Source of the DNA: JBBQYA01 sp038209155
Lineage (GTDB): Bacteria > Bacteroidota > Bacteroidia > Sphingobacteriales > Sphingobacteriaceae
DNA: 58,259 nucleotides
Reading direction: 5' to 3'
NCBI GenBank assembly: GCA_038209155.1
Contig: JBBQYA010000003.1
Location: forward strand, 1 to 58,259
The notes beneath the pieces are model-generated. The model ran no database searches, was not told where the DNA came from, and saw only the letters and a list, made by a program, of their open reading frames with translations. Each line of letters starts with the position of its first letter. Position 1 is the stretch's first letter. The translations under genes and the position numbers were made by a program. Below are positions 26,143 through 34,746 of the stretch, piece after piece.

Positions 26143-26514
26143 ATGGAAGCAGTTGCTAAACTAAACGATTGTCCTTCGTCACCCCGCAAAATGCGATTGG
26201 TGGTAGATCTGATTCGAGGTGTCGAAATCCAGAAGGCATTACATATATTAAAATACAACCCCAAAGAGGCATCTTTAAAACTTGAAAAGCTATTATATTC
26301 CGCTATCAAGAATTGGGAAACTAAAAACGAAGGTTCTAGAATTGATGATAGTAATTTATTCATCAAGGAAATATTCGTAGATGGTGGGCGCCAATTAAAG
26401 CGACTACGACCTGCACCACAAGGTAGAGGTCATAGAATCAGAAAAAGATCCAATCACATTACCTTAGTGGTGGACAGCAAAGTGGACAATAAAATGATTG
26501 AAACTACTAACTAA
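26143..26514 (+). CDS. rplV: 50S ribosomal protein L22
   Basis: uL22 lines the exit tunnel opposite L4. The 123-residue product has SPRKMRLVVDLIRGVEIQKA (about 13-32) and the tunnel hairpin with FVDGGRQLKRLRPAPQGRGHRI followed by RKRSNHITLVV. The hairpin has normal length, with no insertion or deletion of the type linked to macrolide resistance. rpsC follows after seven bases. Confidence 0.97.
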   Translation: MEAVAKLNDCPSSPRKMRLVVDLIRGVEIQKALHILKYNPKEASLKLEKLLYSAIKNWETKNEGSRIDDSNLFIKEIFVDGGRQLKRLRPAPQGRGHRIRKRSNHITLVVDSKVDNKMIETTN

Positions 26515-26521
26515 TCAGATA

Positions 26522-27343
26522 ATGGGACAAAAAGTAAATCCAATAGGAGTAAGATTAGGTATAATTAAAGGTTGGGATTCTAACTGGTTTGGTGGCAAAA
26601 AATATGCAGACAAATTAGTTGAAGATGAAAGAATTAGAAAATATATCTCAGCGCGTATTGCCAAAGGAGGAATTTCTAAAGTAGTAATTGAAAGAACTTT
26701 AAAGAGAATAACCATTACTATACACACAGCTAGACCAGGAATTGTAATTGGAAAAGGTGGAACTGAAATAGATAAAGTAAAAGAAGAGTTAAAGAAGATC
26801 ACTAAGAAGGATGTTCAAATCAACATATTTGAAATTAAACGCCCGGAATTAGATGCTCAATTAGTTGGCGAAGGTGTTGCGAAGCAATTAGAAGCAAGAA
26901 TTTCGTTCAGAAGAGCAATGAAAACTTCAATAGCTTCTACAATGAGAATGGGTGCAGAAGGAATAAAAATAATGTGTTCAGGAAGATTGGGTGGTGCAGA
27001 AATGGCAAGATCAGAACAATACAAAGAGGGAAGAACGCCTTTACATACACTTAGAGCAGATATTGATTATGCATTAGCAGAAGCACAAACTACCTATGGT
27101 AAAATAGGTGTTAAAGTTTGGATTTGTAAAGGTGAAGTTTTCGGAAAAAGAGATTTATCTCCAAACATAGGTCAGTCATTGGCAGGTGCAGGTGAAAAGG
27201 CTGGTCCAGGTCAAGGTGGAATGAAATCAGACAGAGGAGATCGTGGAGAAAGAGGTGGTTTCAATAAAGGTGGTGATAGAGGAAAAGGTGGACAAGGTGG
27301 AGCTCCAAGTGCAAATAGAGGCAAGGGCGGCCCAAGACGTTAA
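26522..27343 (+). CDS. rpsC: 30S ribosomal protein S3 with a Gly/Arg-rich C-terminal extension
   Basis: uS3 lines the mRNA entry channel. The start at 26522 (MGQKVNPIGVRLG) is chosen because the family begins there; an upstream in-frame ATG at 26498 lies inside rplV. The KH domain has PGIVIGKGGTEIDKVKEELK (about 63-82). The S3 core ends near residue 217 and is followed by about 55 residues rich in Gly, Arg, Lys and Asp (KSDRGDRGERGGFNKGGDRG and similar), without hydrophobic residues. The extension looks disordered and could bind RNA; its role is unknown. Confidence 0.97.
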   Translation: MGQKVNPIGVRLGIIKGWDSNWFGGKKYADKLVEDERIRKYISARIAKGGISKVVIERTLKRITITIHTARPGIVIGKGGTEIDKVKEELKKITKKDVQINIFEIKRPELDAQLVGEGVAKQLEARISFRRAMKTSIASTMRMGAEGIKIMCSGRLGGAEMARSEQYKEGRTPLHTLRADIDYALAEAQTTYGKIGVKVWICKGEVFGKRDLSPNIGQSLAGAGEKAGPGQGGMKSDRGDRGERGGFNKGGDRGKGGQGGAPSANRGKGGPRR

Positions 27344-27376
27344 TATTTACAAAAAGATTATTTTAGAAGGCATATC

Positions 27377-27799
27377 ATGTTACAACCTAAAAGAACAAAG
27401 TTTAGAAAGATGCAGAAAGGTAGAATGAAAGGATTCGCAAAACGCGGAGCTGAACTTTCATTTGGTACATTCGGAATCAAATCTTTGGAAGAATGCTGGA
27501 TTACCAGTAGACAAATTGAAGCAGCTCGAATTGCGGTAACTCGCTTTATGAAAAGAGAAGGTCAAGTTTGGATTAGAATTTTTCCAGATAAACCTATCAC
27601 AAAAAAGCCTGCAGAGGTACGTATGGGTAAAGGTAAAGGTGCTCCAGAATATTGGGTTGCAGTAGTAAAGCCAGGTAGAATTATTTTCGAAACAGAAGGT
27701 GTATCTATGGAAACTGCTAAAGAAGCATTAAGACTTGCAGCTCAAAAACTGCCAGTAGCAACTAGATTTATTACCAGAAGAGATTACGCAGCAGAGTAA
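27377..27799 (+). CDS. rplP: 50S ribosomal protein L16
   Basis: uL16 organises the A-site side of the large subunit. The 140-residue product begins MLQPKRTKFRKMQKGRMKG, as usual, and contains GKGKGAPEYWVAVVKPGRII (about 82-101) and the Arg-rich loop hydroxylated in some bacteria. It is separated from rpsC by 33 bases. Confidence 0.98.
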   Translation: MLQPKRTKFRKMQKGRMKGFAKRGAELSFGTFGIKSLEECWITSRQIEAARIAVTRFMKREGQVWIRIFPDKPITKKPAEVRMGKGKGAPEYWVAVVKPGRIIFETEGVSMETAKEALRLAAQKLPVATRFITRRDYAAE

Positions 27800-27821
27800 T
27801 TCTGCCATTAAATAAGGAAAG

Positions 27822-28034
27822 ATGAAATATTCAGATATAAAAGAGTTAACTCTTGAAGAATTAAAGGAAAGAATCAGAGAAGAAAAAGCAAATTACATTA
27901 AAATGAAATTTAGTCATTCTATTTCTGCTATCGAAAACCCTCTTAGAATTAAAATGGCCAGAAGGACTGTGGCTCAGCTTAATACAGAACTTACAAGTAG
28001 AATAAGCAAAACGCAAGTAGTAGCTGTTCAGTAA
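27822..28034 (+). CDS. rpmC: 50S ribosomal protein L29
   Basis: uL29 lies next to L23 at the tunnel exit. The 70-residue product is two helices with the signature FSHSISAIENPLRIKMARRT (about 27-46), slightly longer than in E. coli. The stop overlaps an in-frame ATG that could start rpsQ, a coupling arrangement. Confidence 0.96.
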   Translation: MKYSDIKELTLEELKERIREEKANYIKMKFSHSISAIENPLRIKMARRTVAQLNTELTSRISKTQVVAVQ

Positions 28035-28042
28035 TGATTATT

Positions 28043-28300
28043 ATGGAAACAAGAAATTTAAGAAAGACAAGAATCGGGAAAGTTGTAAGTAACAAAATGG
28101 ATAAATCCATTACTGTTGCGGTAGAACGAAAAGTGAAGCACCCGATCTATGGTAAATTCGTAAAGAAGACTACCAAACTTATGGCGCATGACGAAACCAA
28201 TACTTGTGGTGTTGGGGATGTAGTGAACATAATGGAAACACGACCATTGAGTAAAAATAAAAGATGGAGAGTGTTAGAAATTTTAGAGAAGGCTAAATAA
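28043..28300 (+). CDS. rpsQ: 30S ribosomal protein S17
   Basis: uS17 is an early-binding OB-fold protein of the 16S 5' domain. The start at 28043 gives METRNLRKTRIGKVVSNKMD, which matches family N-termini; an ATG at 28034 that overlaps the rpmC stop would add three residues (MII) and is also possible. VKHPIYGKFVKKTTKLMAHD and METRPLSKNKRWRVLEILEK are diagnostic. Confidence 0.96.
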   Translation: METRNLRKTRIGKVVSNKMDKSITVAVERKVKHPIYGKFVKKTTKLMAHDETNTCGVGDVVNIMETRPLSKNKRWRVLEILEKAK

Positions 28301-28301
28301 A

Positions 28302-28670
28302 ATGATACAACAAGAATCTAGACTAACCGTAGCTGATAATAGTGGTGCAAAAGAAGTTCTTTGCATTAGAGTATTAGGCGGTACAGGAAAAAAATACGCC
28401 TCCATTGGCGATAAAATTGTAATAACTGTAAAACACGCTTTACCTTCTGGTAATATTAAAAAAGGCGCAATTTCGAAAGCAGTTATCGTTAGGACAAAAA
28501 AAGAAATCAGACGAAAGGATGGTTCATATATACGTTTTGATGATAATGCAGCAGTTTTACTTAATGCAAATGATGAGCCAAGAGGAACTCGTATTTTCGG
28601 TCCGGTTGCCCGTGAACTTCGTGAAAAACAGTTTATGAAAATTATTTCTTTAGCTCCTGAGGTACTATAA
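28302..28670 (+). CDS. rplN: 50S ribosomal protein L14
   Basis: uL14 forms intersubunit bridges and is the binding site of the silencing factor RsfS. The 122-residue product has the normal length, begins MIQQESRLTVADNSGAKEVL and ends in REKQFMKIISLAPEVL. It starts one base after rpsQ and stops two bases before rplX. Confidence 0.98.
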   Translation: MIQQESRLTVADNSGAKEVLCIRVLGGTGKKYASIGDKIVITVKHALPSGNIKKGAISKAVIVRTKKEIRRKDGSYIRFDDNAAVLLNANDEPRGTRIFGPVARELREKQFMKIISLAPEVL

Positions 28671-28672
28671 AT

Positions 28673-29014
28673 ATGGAAAAGAATATCAAAATTATCCCAA
28701 AGCTTAAAATCAGAAAAGGTGATATAGTAAAAATTTTATCTGGAGATGCTAAAGGTCAGCAAGGAAAAATATTAGAAGTAATCATTAAAAAAAATCGTGC
28801 TATTGTAGAAGGAGCCAACATGGTTTCGAAACATACAAAGCCAAGTGCTGCATCTCCAAATGGAGGAATTATTAAAAAAGAGGCTGCTATCCACGTTTCT
28901 AATTTAATGTTAGTAGATCCAGCATCTGGGAAAACCACACGAGTGGGTCGTAAGGTTAATGCCGAAGGTAAAACTGAACGAATCGCTAAAAAAACAGGAG
29001 AGGTAATTAAATAA
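28673..29014 (+). CDS. rplX: 50S ribosomal protein L24
   Basis: uL24 is one of the two initiators of large-subunit assembly. The 113-residue product has the KOW motif IRKGDIVKILSGDAKGQQGK (about 13-32) and EAAIHVSNLMLVDP, where the family loop inserts at the tunnel exit. Its stop overlaps the rplE start by one base. Confidence 0.97.
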   Translation: MEKNIKIIPKLKIRKGDIVKILSGDAKGQQGKILEVIIKKNRAIVEGANMVSKHTKPSAASPNGGIIKKEAAIHVSNLMLVDPASGKTTRVGRKVNAEGKTERIAKKTGEVIK

Positions 29015-29574
29015 TGGAATATAAACCAAGATTAAAAAGCAAATACAAAGAAGAAATTGTAAACGCTTTGAAGAAAAAATTCGATTACAAAAGCATAATG
29101 CAAGTTCCTAAGCTTAAGAAAATTTGCTTAAATCAAGGAGTAGGTGCTGCTGTATCTGATAAAAAATTGATTGATAGTGCGATGGAAGAAATGACAACCA
29201 TTTCTGGTCAAAAGGCAATACCAACCAAATCGAAGAAGGATATTTCTAACTTCAAGTTAAGAAAAAATGTACCTATTGGTGTTCGTGTTACATTACGTGA
29301 CAATAATATGTATGAATTTCTTGACCGATTAATTTCTGTTGCATTACCTCGTATTAGAGATTTCAAAGGAATTAATGACAAAGGATTTGATGGAAGAGGA
29401 AATTACACGTTAGGTGTTACTGAGCAAATCATTTTTCCAGAAATAAACATTGATAAAATCAATAAAATCATGGGAATGGATATCACTTTTGTGACAAGTG
29501 CTGAAACGGATGAAGAAGCATTAGAATTATTAAAAGAATTTGGCTTACCATTTAAAAATCAAATAAAAGAATAA
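29014..29574 (+). CDS. rplE: 50S ribosomal protein L5
   Basis: uL5 binds 5S rRNA and contacts P-site tRNA. The 186-residue product has KICLNQGVGAAVSDKKLIDS (about 36-55), KAIPTKSKKDISNFKLRKN and DRLISVALPRIRDFKGI, all family landmarks. Start and stop each share one base with the neighbouring genes. Confidence 0.98.
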   Translation: MEYKPRLKSKYKEEIVNALKKKFDYKSIMQVPKLKKICLNQGVGAAVSDKKLIDSAMEEMTTISGQKAIPTKSKKDISNFKLRKNVPIGVRVTLRDNNMYEFLDRLISVALPRIRDFKGINDKGFDGRGNYTLGVTEQIIFPEINIDKINKIMGMDITFVTSAETDEEALELLKEFGLPFKNQIKE

Positions 29575-29843
29575 TGGCAAAAGAAGGTTTAAAAGCCAGA
29601 GAAGTTAAAAGAGCTCGACTGGTCGAAAAATACGCAGCAAAACGTGCCGCTTTAAAGGAAGCAGGAGACTTAGTAGGTCTTGACAAACTACCAAAAAATT
29701 CTTCACCAGTGCGTTTACACAATAGATGTAAATTAACTGGAAGACCGAGAGGTTACATGAGACAGTTTGGAATTTGCCGTGTTACATTTCGCGAAATGGC
29801 TTTAGCTGGAAAAATCCCAGGAGTAACAAAATCAAGCTGGTAA
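29574..29843 (+). CDS. rpsN: 30S ribosomal protein S14 (zinc-independent form)
   Basis: uS14 joins the head of the small subunit. The 89-residue product is the long form with SPVRLHNRCKLTGRPRGYMR (about 44-63) and FGICRVTFREMALAGKIPGV. Only two single Cys residues remain, not two CxxC pairs, so the protein does not bind zinc. It overlaps rplE by one base and rpsH follows after 44 bases. Confidence 0.97.
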   Translation: MAKEGLKAREVKRARLVEKYAAKRAALKEAGDLVGLDKLPKNSSPVRLHNRCKLTGRPRGYMRQFGICRVTFREMALAGKIPGVTKSSW

Positions 29844-29887
29844 TATTAAAAAAGTAAAATAAGCAGAAATGCTTTAATTAAAAAACA

Positions 29888-30283
29888 ATGACTGATCCAA
29901 TAGCAGATTATTTAACAAGAGTAAGGAATGCCATTAAGGCCAACCATAGGGTTGTAGAAATTCCTGCATCAAATCTTAAAAAAGCAATAACTAAAGTGCT
30001 TTTTGATAAAGGATATATTGCAAACTACAAATTTGAAGACAATAGTGTTCAAGGTTTGATCAAGATTGCATTAAAATATCATCCAATATCTAAGATTTCT
30101 GCAATCAAAAAATTAAACAGAGTAAGTCGCCCTGGTTTAAGAAATTATGCTGATACAAGCAATCTTCCAAGAGTTTTAAACGGATTGGGAATCGCTATTC
30201 TTACTACTTCTCAAGGAGTAATGTCGGATAAGGAAGCTCGAACTTTAAACATTGGTGGTGAAGTTCTTTGTCACGTTTATTAA
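29888..30283 (+). CDS. rpsH: 30S ribosomal protein S8
   Basis: uS8 binds helix 21 of 16S rRNA and, in E. coli, represses the spc operon by binding an rplE-region mRNA mimic. The 131-residue product begins TDPIADYLTRVRNAIKANHR and ends with GLGIAILTTSQGVMSDKEAR and LNIGGEVLCHVY, both diagnostic. It ends 14 bases before the chosen rplF start. Confidence 0.98.
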   Translation: MTDPIADYLTRVRNAIKANHRVVEIPASNLKKAITKVLFDKGYIANYKFEDNSVQGLIKIALKYHPISKISAIKKLNRVSRPGLRNYADTSNLPRVLNGLGIAILTTSQGVMSDKEARTLNIGGEVLCHVY

Positions 30284-30297
30284 TAAGAGGGGAAATA

Positions 30298-30855
30298 ATG
30301 TCAAGAATAGGAAAAGCACCCATTGAATTACCAGCAGGAGTAACTGTAACGGTATCAGCATCTAATTTGGTAACTGTAAAAGGACCAAAAGGATCAATTT
30401 CTCAAGAAATAAATCCAGAGATGATTATAAAAGTAGAGGATTCAACTTTATTAGTTGAGAGACCTACAGAACAAAAAAGACACAAAGCATTGCACGGTTT
30501 ATACCGTTCGTTAATTAATAATATGGTGGTTGGCGTAACTGCAGGTTATACAATTCGTCAAGAATTAGTAGGTGTTGGTTATAGAGCAACAAACGTAGGT
30601 CAAATGCTAGATTTGGTTTTGGGATATTCCCACCATTATGTTTTTCAATTACCTTCTGAAGTGACAGTAACTACTGAATCGGCAAAGGGTCAAAACCCTG
30701 CAATTATTTTGCAGAGCATTGATAAACAATTGATTGGTCAAGTAGCTGCAAAAATCAGATCCTTGAGAGCTCCAGAACCTTACAAAGGAAAAGGGATCAA
30801 GTTTACTGGTGAAGTATTAAGAAGAAAAGCTGGTAAATCGGCTGCTAAAAAATAA
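30298..30855 (+). CDS. rplF: 50S ribosomal protein L6
   Basis: uL6 lies near the factor-binding site of the large subunit. The start at 30298 (MSRIGKAPIELPAG) is preferred over the in-frame ATG at 30268, which lies inside rpsH. Unusually for this window, a GAGGGGA sequence stands seven bases before the start, a real Shine-Dalgarno match. The product has 185 residues with both repeat domains and the C-terminal signature PEPYKGKGIKFTGEVLRRKA. Confidence 0.97.
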   Translation: MSRIGKAPIELPAGVTVTVSASNLVTVKGPKGSISQEINPEMIIKVEDSTLLVERPTEQKRHKALHGLYRSLINNMVVGVTAGYTIRQELVGVGYRATNVGQMLDLVLGYSHHYVFQLPSEVTVTTESAKGQNPAIILQSIDKQLIGQVAAKIRSLRAPEPYKGKGIKFTGEVLRRKAGKSAAKK

Positions 30856-30859
30856 ATAA

Positions 30860-31216
30860 ATGTCGGGAACTATTAAAACCTCCAGAAGATTAAGAATCAA
30901 AAGAGGAATACGTATCAAAATCACAGGAACAGCTGAACAACCAAGATTATCAGTTTTCAGAAGTAACAAAGGAATATACGCACAGATTATTGATGATAAC
31001 ACAGGTAAAACTTTGATATCAGCATCCACATTAGCAAAAGATTTCTCAAATACTTCAGCGAAAATTGAACAAGCTAAAGAGGTTGGAAAGATGTTAGCTG
31101 TAAAGGCTGTTGCATCAGGAATAAGTGAAGTTGTTTTCGATAGAAACGGATATTTATATCACGGTAGAATCAAATCATTGGCAGAAGGTGCCAGAGAAGG
31201 TGGACTTAAATTTTAA
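30860..31216 (+). CDS. rplR: 50S ribosomal protein L18
   Basis: uL18 carries 5S rRNA into the large subunit together with L5. The 118-residue product has RLSVFRSNKGIYAQIIDDNT (about 29-48) and the end VVFDRNGYLYHGRIKSLAEGAREGGLKF pattern of the family. The N-terminus is basic (SRRLRIKRGIRIKITGTAEQ). It lies four bases after rplF. Confidence 0.98.
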   Translation: MSGTIKTSRRLRIKRGIRIKITGTAEQPRLSVFRSNKGIYAQIIDDNTGKTLISASTLAKDFSNTSAKIEQAKEVGKMLAVKAVASGISEVVFDRNGYLYHGRIKSLAEGAREGGLKF

Positions 31217-31222
31217 ATAGAC

Positions 31223-31741
31223 ATGTCGACGAAAGATATAAAAAGAGTAAAAACAAGCGAGATTGAATTAAAAGATCGTTTGGTAAGCATACAACGAGTA
31301 GCAAAAGTTACTAAAGGTGGTAGAACATTTAGTTTTTCTGCAATCGTAGTAGTTGGAGATGAGCACGGTGTAGTTGGTTTTGGTTTAGGTAAAGCTAAAG
31401 AAGTAACTGAGGCTATTGCAAAAGGAATTGATGATGCAAAAAAATCATTAATTAAAGTACCTATTCACAAAGGAACAGTACCACATGAACAATATGGTAA
31501 ATATTCTGGAGGATACGTATTCTTGAAACCAGCTGCTCATGGTACAGGTGTAATAGCCGGTGGTGCAATGCGTGCTGTTTTAGAAAGTGCTGGAATTACC
31601 GACGTTTTGGCAAAGTCAAAAGGTTCTTCCAATCCACATAATGTGGTTAAAGCAACTGTAAAAGCATTGTCAGAAATGAGAGATGCAGTAACAGTAGCTC
31701 AACAAAGAGGTGTTTCTTTAAACAAAGTTTTTAACGGATAA
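31223..31741 (+). CDS. rpsE: 30S ribosomal protein S5
   Basis: uS5 lines the mRNA entry channel and affects accuracy. The 172-residue product has the dsRNA-binding-like N-terminal domain (RLVSIQRVAKVTKGGRTFSF, about 19-38) and the second domain with GTGVIAGGAMRAVLESAGIT. It is followed by rpmD after four bases. Confidence 0.98.
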   Translation: MSTKDIKRVKTSEIELKDRLVSIQRVAKVTKGGRTFSFSAIVVVGDEHGVVGFGLGKAKEVTEAIAKGIDDAKKSLIKVPIHKGTVPHEQYGKYSGGYVFLKPAAHGTGVIAGGAMRAVLESAGITDVLAKSKGSSNPHNVVKATVKALSEMRDAVTVAQQRGVSLNKVFNG

Positions 31742-31745
31742 TAAA

Positions 31746-31925
31746 ATGGCAAAAATAAGAATCATTCAAACTGCCAGTGTAATTGACAGAAGTGAAAGAC
31801 AAAAAAGAACCATGCAAGCACTTGGTTTAAGAAAAATAAGCCAATCAGTAGAAGTAGAGGCAACTCCGCAAATACTAGGTATGGTAGCTAAAGTAAATCA
31901 TTTGATAACGGTAGAAAATATCTAA
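31746..31925 (+). CDS. rpmD: 50S ribosomal protein L30
   Basis: The frame from ATG at 31746 to TAA at 31923-31925 encodes 59 residues: it begins MAKIRIIQTASVIDRSERQK and contains the signature RTMQALGLRKISQSVEVE. That is the normal size of bacterial uL30, which binds 23S domain II. The position between rpsE and rplO is canonical. It is intact despite its small size. Confidence 0.96.
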   Translation: MAKIRIIQTASVIDRSERQKRTMQALGLRKISQSVEVEATPQILGMVAKVNHLITVENI

Positions 31926-31926
31926 T

Positions 31927-32373
31927 ATGAATTTAAGTAACCTAAAACCTGCAGAAGGTTCAATAAAAAATAACAAGAGATTAGGTCGTGGTACTGGATC
32001 TGGGCGTGGTGGTACATCCACTCGTGGACATAAAGGTGCACAATCTAGATCTGGATACTCAAGTAAAGTTGGTTTTGAAGGAGGTCAAATGCCTTTGCAA
32101 CGTCGAGTGCCCAAATTCGGTTTCAAAAACATCAACAGAGTAGAATTTGTTGGAATCAACTTAGATACTATTCAAACCATGTCTGAGAAATTCTCATTAG
32201 TTGATATCAATTTTGACGAATTCAGAAAACATGGTTTAGCATCTAAATCTGATAGAATTAAAATACTTGGTAGAGGTGAATTGAAATCAAAATTGAATAT
32301 AGTTGCTCATGCTTTCACAGCAACAGCAGCTGCGGCAATTGAAGCACAAGGCGGTACAGCAGTTAAATTGTAA
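31927..32373 (+). CDS. rplO: 50S ribosomal protein L15
   Basis: uL15 is a late assembly protein of the large subunit. The 148-residue product begins MNLSNLKPAEGSIKNNKRLG and has the Gly/Arg-rich rRNA-penetrating region GRGTGSGRGGTSTRGHKGAQ (about 21-40) and GFEGGQMPLQRRVPKFGFKN. It starts one base after rpmD and precedes secY by two bases. Confidence 0.98.
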   Translation: MNLSNLKPAEGSIKNNKRLGRGTGSGRGGTSTRGHKGAQSRSGYSSKVGFEGGQMPLQRRVPKFGFKNINRVEFVGINLDTIQTMSEKFSLVDINFDEFRKHGLASKSDRIKILGRGELKSKLNIVAHAFTATAAAAIEAQGGTAVKL

Positions 32374-32375
32374 GA

Positions 32376-33701
32376 ATGAAAAAGTTTATTGAGACCATAA
32401 GGAATATTTTTAAAATAGAGGATTTGAGGGTGCGTATTCTTAATACGCTTCTTTTCTTGCTTGTTTATCGAGTGGGTTCATATATTGTGCTTCCCGGAAT
32501 TGATCCTACTAAATTAGATTCATCTTCTGCAGACGGAATCTTAGGTATCCTAAATATGTTTGCTGGTGGTTCTTTTAAAAGAGCTTCTATTTTTGCACTT
32601 GGTGTAATGCCATATATTTCTGCATCTATTGTAATGCAAGTCTTGGGAATAGGTGTTCCTTATTTCCAAAAATTACAAAAAGAAGGAGAGAGTGGAAGAA
32701 AAGTGATTAATAATTGGACTAGAATTCTGACCATTGTAATAACTGCGGGTCAAGCAGTGGCTTACGTTAAATCACAAATTCCTGCAGAAGCAATTCTTAT
32801 GGAAGGAATGCTATTCACAGTTTCCACAATTATAATCTTAACTGCAGGTACATTATTTGTAATGTGGTTGGGCGAAAGAATTACAGATAAGGGAATCGGA
32901 AATGGAATTTCTTTAATCATTATGGTTGGTATAATCGCTCAACTTCCTTTCGCTTTAGGCGCAGAATTTAATTCTCGTTTTGCAGCAGGTGGTGGCGGTC
33001 CAATTCCTTTATTAATAGAATTAGTTGCACTTCTAGGAGTAATTATGGCAACGATTTTATTAGTTCAAGGTGTTAGAAAAATTCCAGTTCAATATGCAAA
33101 AAGAGTAGTTGGTAATAAACAATATGGAGGAGTTCGTCAGTATATTCCATTGAAAGTGAATGCTGCTGGTGTAATGCCAATCATATTTGCACAAGCTATC
33201 ATGTTCATACCATCTACAATAGCTCAGTTTGTTCCCAATTCTGACGCTACGCAAAGTTTTTTATCTTCTTTTGTTGATTATACATCTGTAACTTATAATG
33301 TAACTTTTGCTTTATTAATTATTGTATTTACATTTTTGTATACAGCTATTACTATTAATCCAAACCAAATGGCAGAGGATATGAAACGCAATGGGGGTTT
33401 TGTTCCAGGTGTTAAACCAGGTCAACCTACAGCTGATTATATTGATTCAATTATGTCAAGAATAACATTCCCAGGTTCTATCTTTTTAGCTTTGATTGCC
33501 ATTATGCCTTCTATCGCTATTATTTTAGGAATAAATAGTCAGTTTGCGCAATTTTTTGGAGGTACCTCTTTATTAATTATGGTAGGAGTAGTACTAGATA
33601 CATTACAACAAATAGAAAGTCATTTATTAATGCGTCATTACGATGGATTAATGAAAACTGGAAGAGTGAAGGGGCGATCAGCAGTCGGAGCTGCTATTTA
33701 A
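32376..33701 (+). CDS. secY: Preprotein translocase subunit SecY
   Basis: SecY forms the inner-membrane protein-conducting channel with SecE and SecG. The 441-residue product has the ten expected membrane helices. The N-terminal cytoplasmic segment (ETIRNIFKIEDLRVRILNTL) precedes helix 1. FALGVMPYISASIVMQVLGI (about 73-92) contains the lateral gate helix 2b. The cytoplasmic loop with GNKQYGGVRQYIPLKVNAAG (about 247-266) is the ribosome and SecA contact. The partner secG lies at 1667. Confidence 0.98.
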   Translation: MKKFIETIRNIFKIEDLRVRILNTLLFLLVYRVGSYIVLPGIDPTKLDSSSADGILGILNMFAGGSFKRASIFALGVMPYISASIVMQVLGIGVPYFQKLQKEGESGRKVINNWTRILTIVITAGQAVAYVKSQIPAEAILMEGMLFTVSTIIILTAGTLFVMWLGERITDKGIGNGISLIIMVGIIAQLPFALGAEFNSRFAAGGGGPIPLLIELVALLGVIMATILLVQGVRKIPVQYAKRVVGNKQYGGVRQYIPLKVNAAGVMPIIFAQAIMFIPSTIAQFVPNSDATQSFLSSFVDYTSVTYNVTFALLIIVFTFLYTAITINPNQMAEDMKRNGGFVPGVKPGQPTADYIDSIMSRITFPGSIFLALIAIMPSIAIILGINSQFAQFFGGTSLLIMVGVVLDTLQQIESHLLMRHYDGLMKTGRVKGRSAVGAAI

Positions 33702-33710
33702 AAAATTAAT

Positions 33711-34490
33711 ATGATCTATTATAAATCTGTCGAAGAGATAGAATATATAAGAGAAAGTTCTTTGCTTGTTTCAAAAACGCTTGCAGAAGTAGCCAAGGTT
33801 ATCAGACCAGGGATTTCATCTTTGCAACTAGATAAAATTGCGGAAGAGTTTATTCGTGATAATGGAGGTATACCAGCTTTTAAAAACTTTAATGGTTTTC
33901 CAAATAGCTTATGTATTTCTACAAACGAAAAGATTGTTCATGGTATACCAGATGATAAACCATTGCAAGATGGAGATATAGTATCGGTAGACTGTGGAGT
34001 GGTAAAAAACAAATTTTATGGCGATTCTGCCTTTACTTTTCCTATTGGAAATGTGTCAGAAGAAGTTATGAAATTGTTGAAAGTAACTAGAGAATGCCTT
34101 TACAAAGCAATAGATAAAGCAGTAGCAGGAATGAGAATGGGAGACATCGGTTTTGCTGTTCAAAGCCACGCTGAAAATAACGGATATGGTGTTGTAAAAG
34201 AATTGGTTGGCCATGGAATAGGGAAACAATTACATGAAAAGCCAGAAGTTCCTAATTATGGAAAAAGAGGAAGTGGAATAAAATTAGAAAGTGGTTTAGT
34301 GATTGCAATAGAACCGATGATTAATTTGGGGAAAGCAGGAGTTAAACATGCATCGGATGGCTGGACAATAAGTACAGTAGATGGTAAGCATTCAGCTCAT
34401 TTTGAGCATACGATTGCGATTGGCAAAAACAAAACAGAAATACTATCAACATTTGACTGTATTGATGAAGAATTAAAAAAGAAAAATTGA
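33711..34490 (+). CDS. map: Methionine aminopeptidase, type I
   Basis: MAP removes the initiator Met from nascent proteins after deformylation. The 259-residue product has the five metal ligands in order: the two Asp in VSVDCGVVKNKFYGDSAFTF (about 92-111), His in GHGIGKQLHE, Glu in IAIEPMINLG and Glu in HFEHTIAIG. It starts nine bases after secY and precedes infA by 36. Confidence 0.97.
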   Translation: MIYYKSVEEIEYIRESSLLVSKTLAEVAKVIRPGISSLQLDKIAEEFIRDNGGIPAFKNFNGFPNSLCISTNEKIVHGIPDDKPLQDGDIVSVDCGVVKNKFYGDSAFTFPIGNVSEEVMKLLKVTRECLYKAIDKAVAGMRMGDIGFAVQSHAENNGYGVVKELVGHGIGKQLHEKPEVPNYGKRGSGIKLESGLVIAIEPMINLGKAGVKHASDGWTISTVDGKHSAHFEHTIAIGKNKTEILSTFDCIDEELKKKN

Positions 34491-34526
34491 GATTTGGTTT
34501 CATTTAGAAACAAATGATCATAAAAT

Positions 34527-34745
34527 ATGGCAAAACAAGCGTCAATAGAACAAGACGGCATAATCAGAGAAGCATTGTCAAACGCAATGTTTCGGGTAGA
34601 ACTTGAAAATGGGCATGAAATTATCGCTCACATTTCAGGAAAAATGAGAATGCATTATATAAAAATACTACCTGGTGATAAAGTAAAATTAGAAATGTCA
34701 CCCTACGATCTATCGAAGGGAAGAATTACTTATAGATACAAATAA
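34527..34745 (+). CDS. infA: Translation initiation factor IF-1
   Basis: IF-1 occupies the A site during initiation. The 72-residue product has the single OB fold and the end motif LSKGRITYRYK. MAKQASIEQDGIIREALSNA begins it, as in the family. rpmJ follows after one base. Confidence 0.98.
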   Translation: MAKQASIEQDGIIREALSNAMFRVELENGHEIIAHISGKMRMHYIKILPGDKVKLEMSPYDLSKGRITYRYK

Positions 34746-34746
34746 A

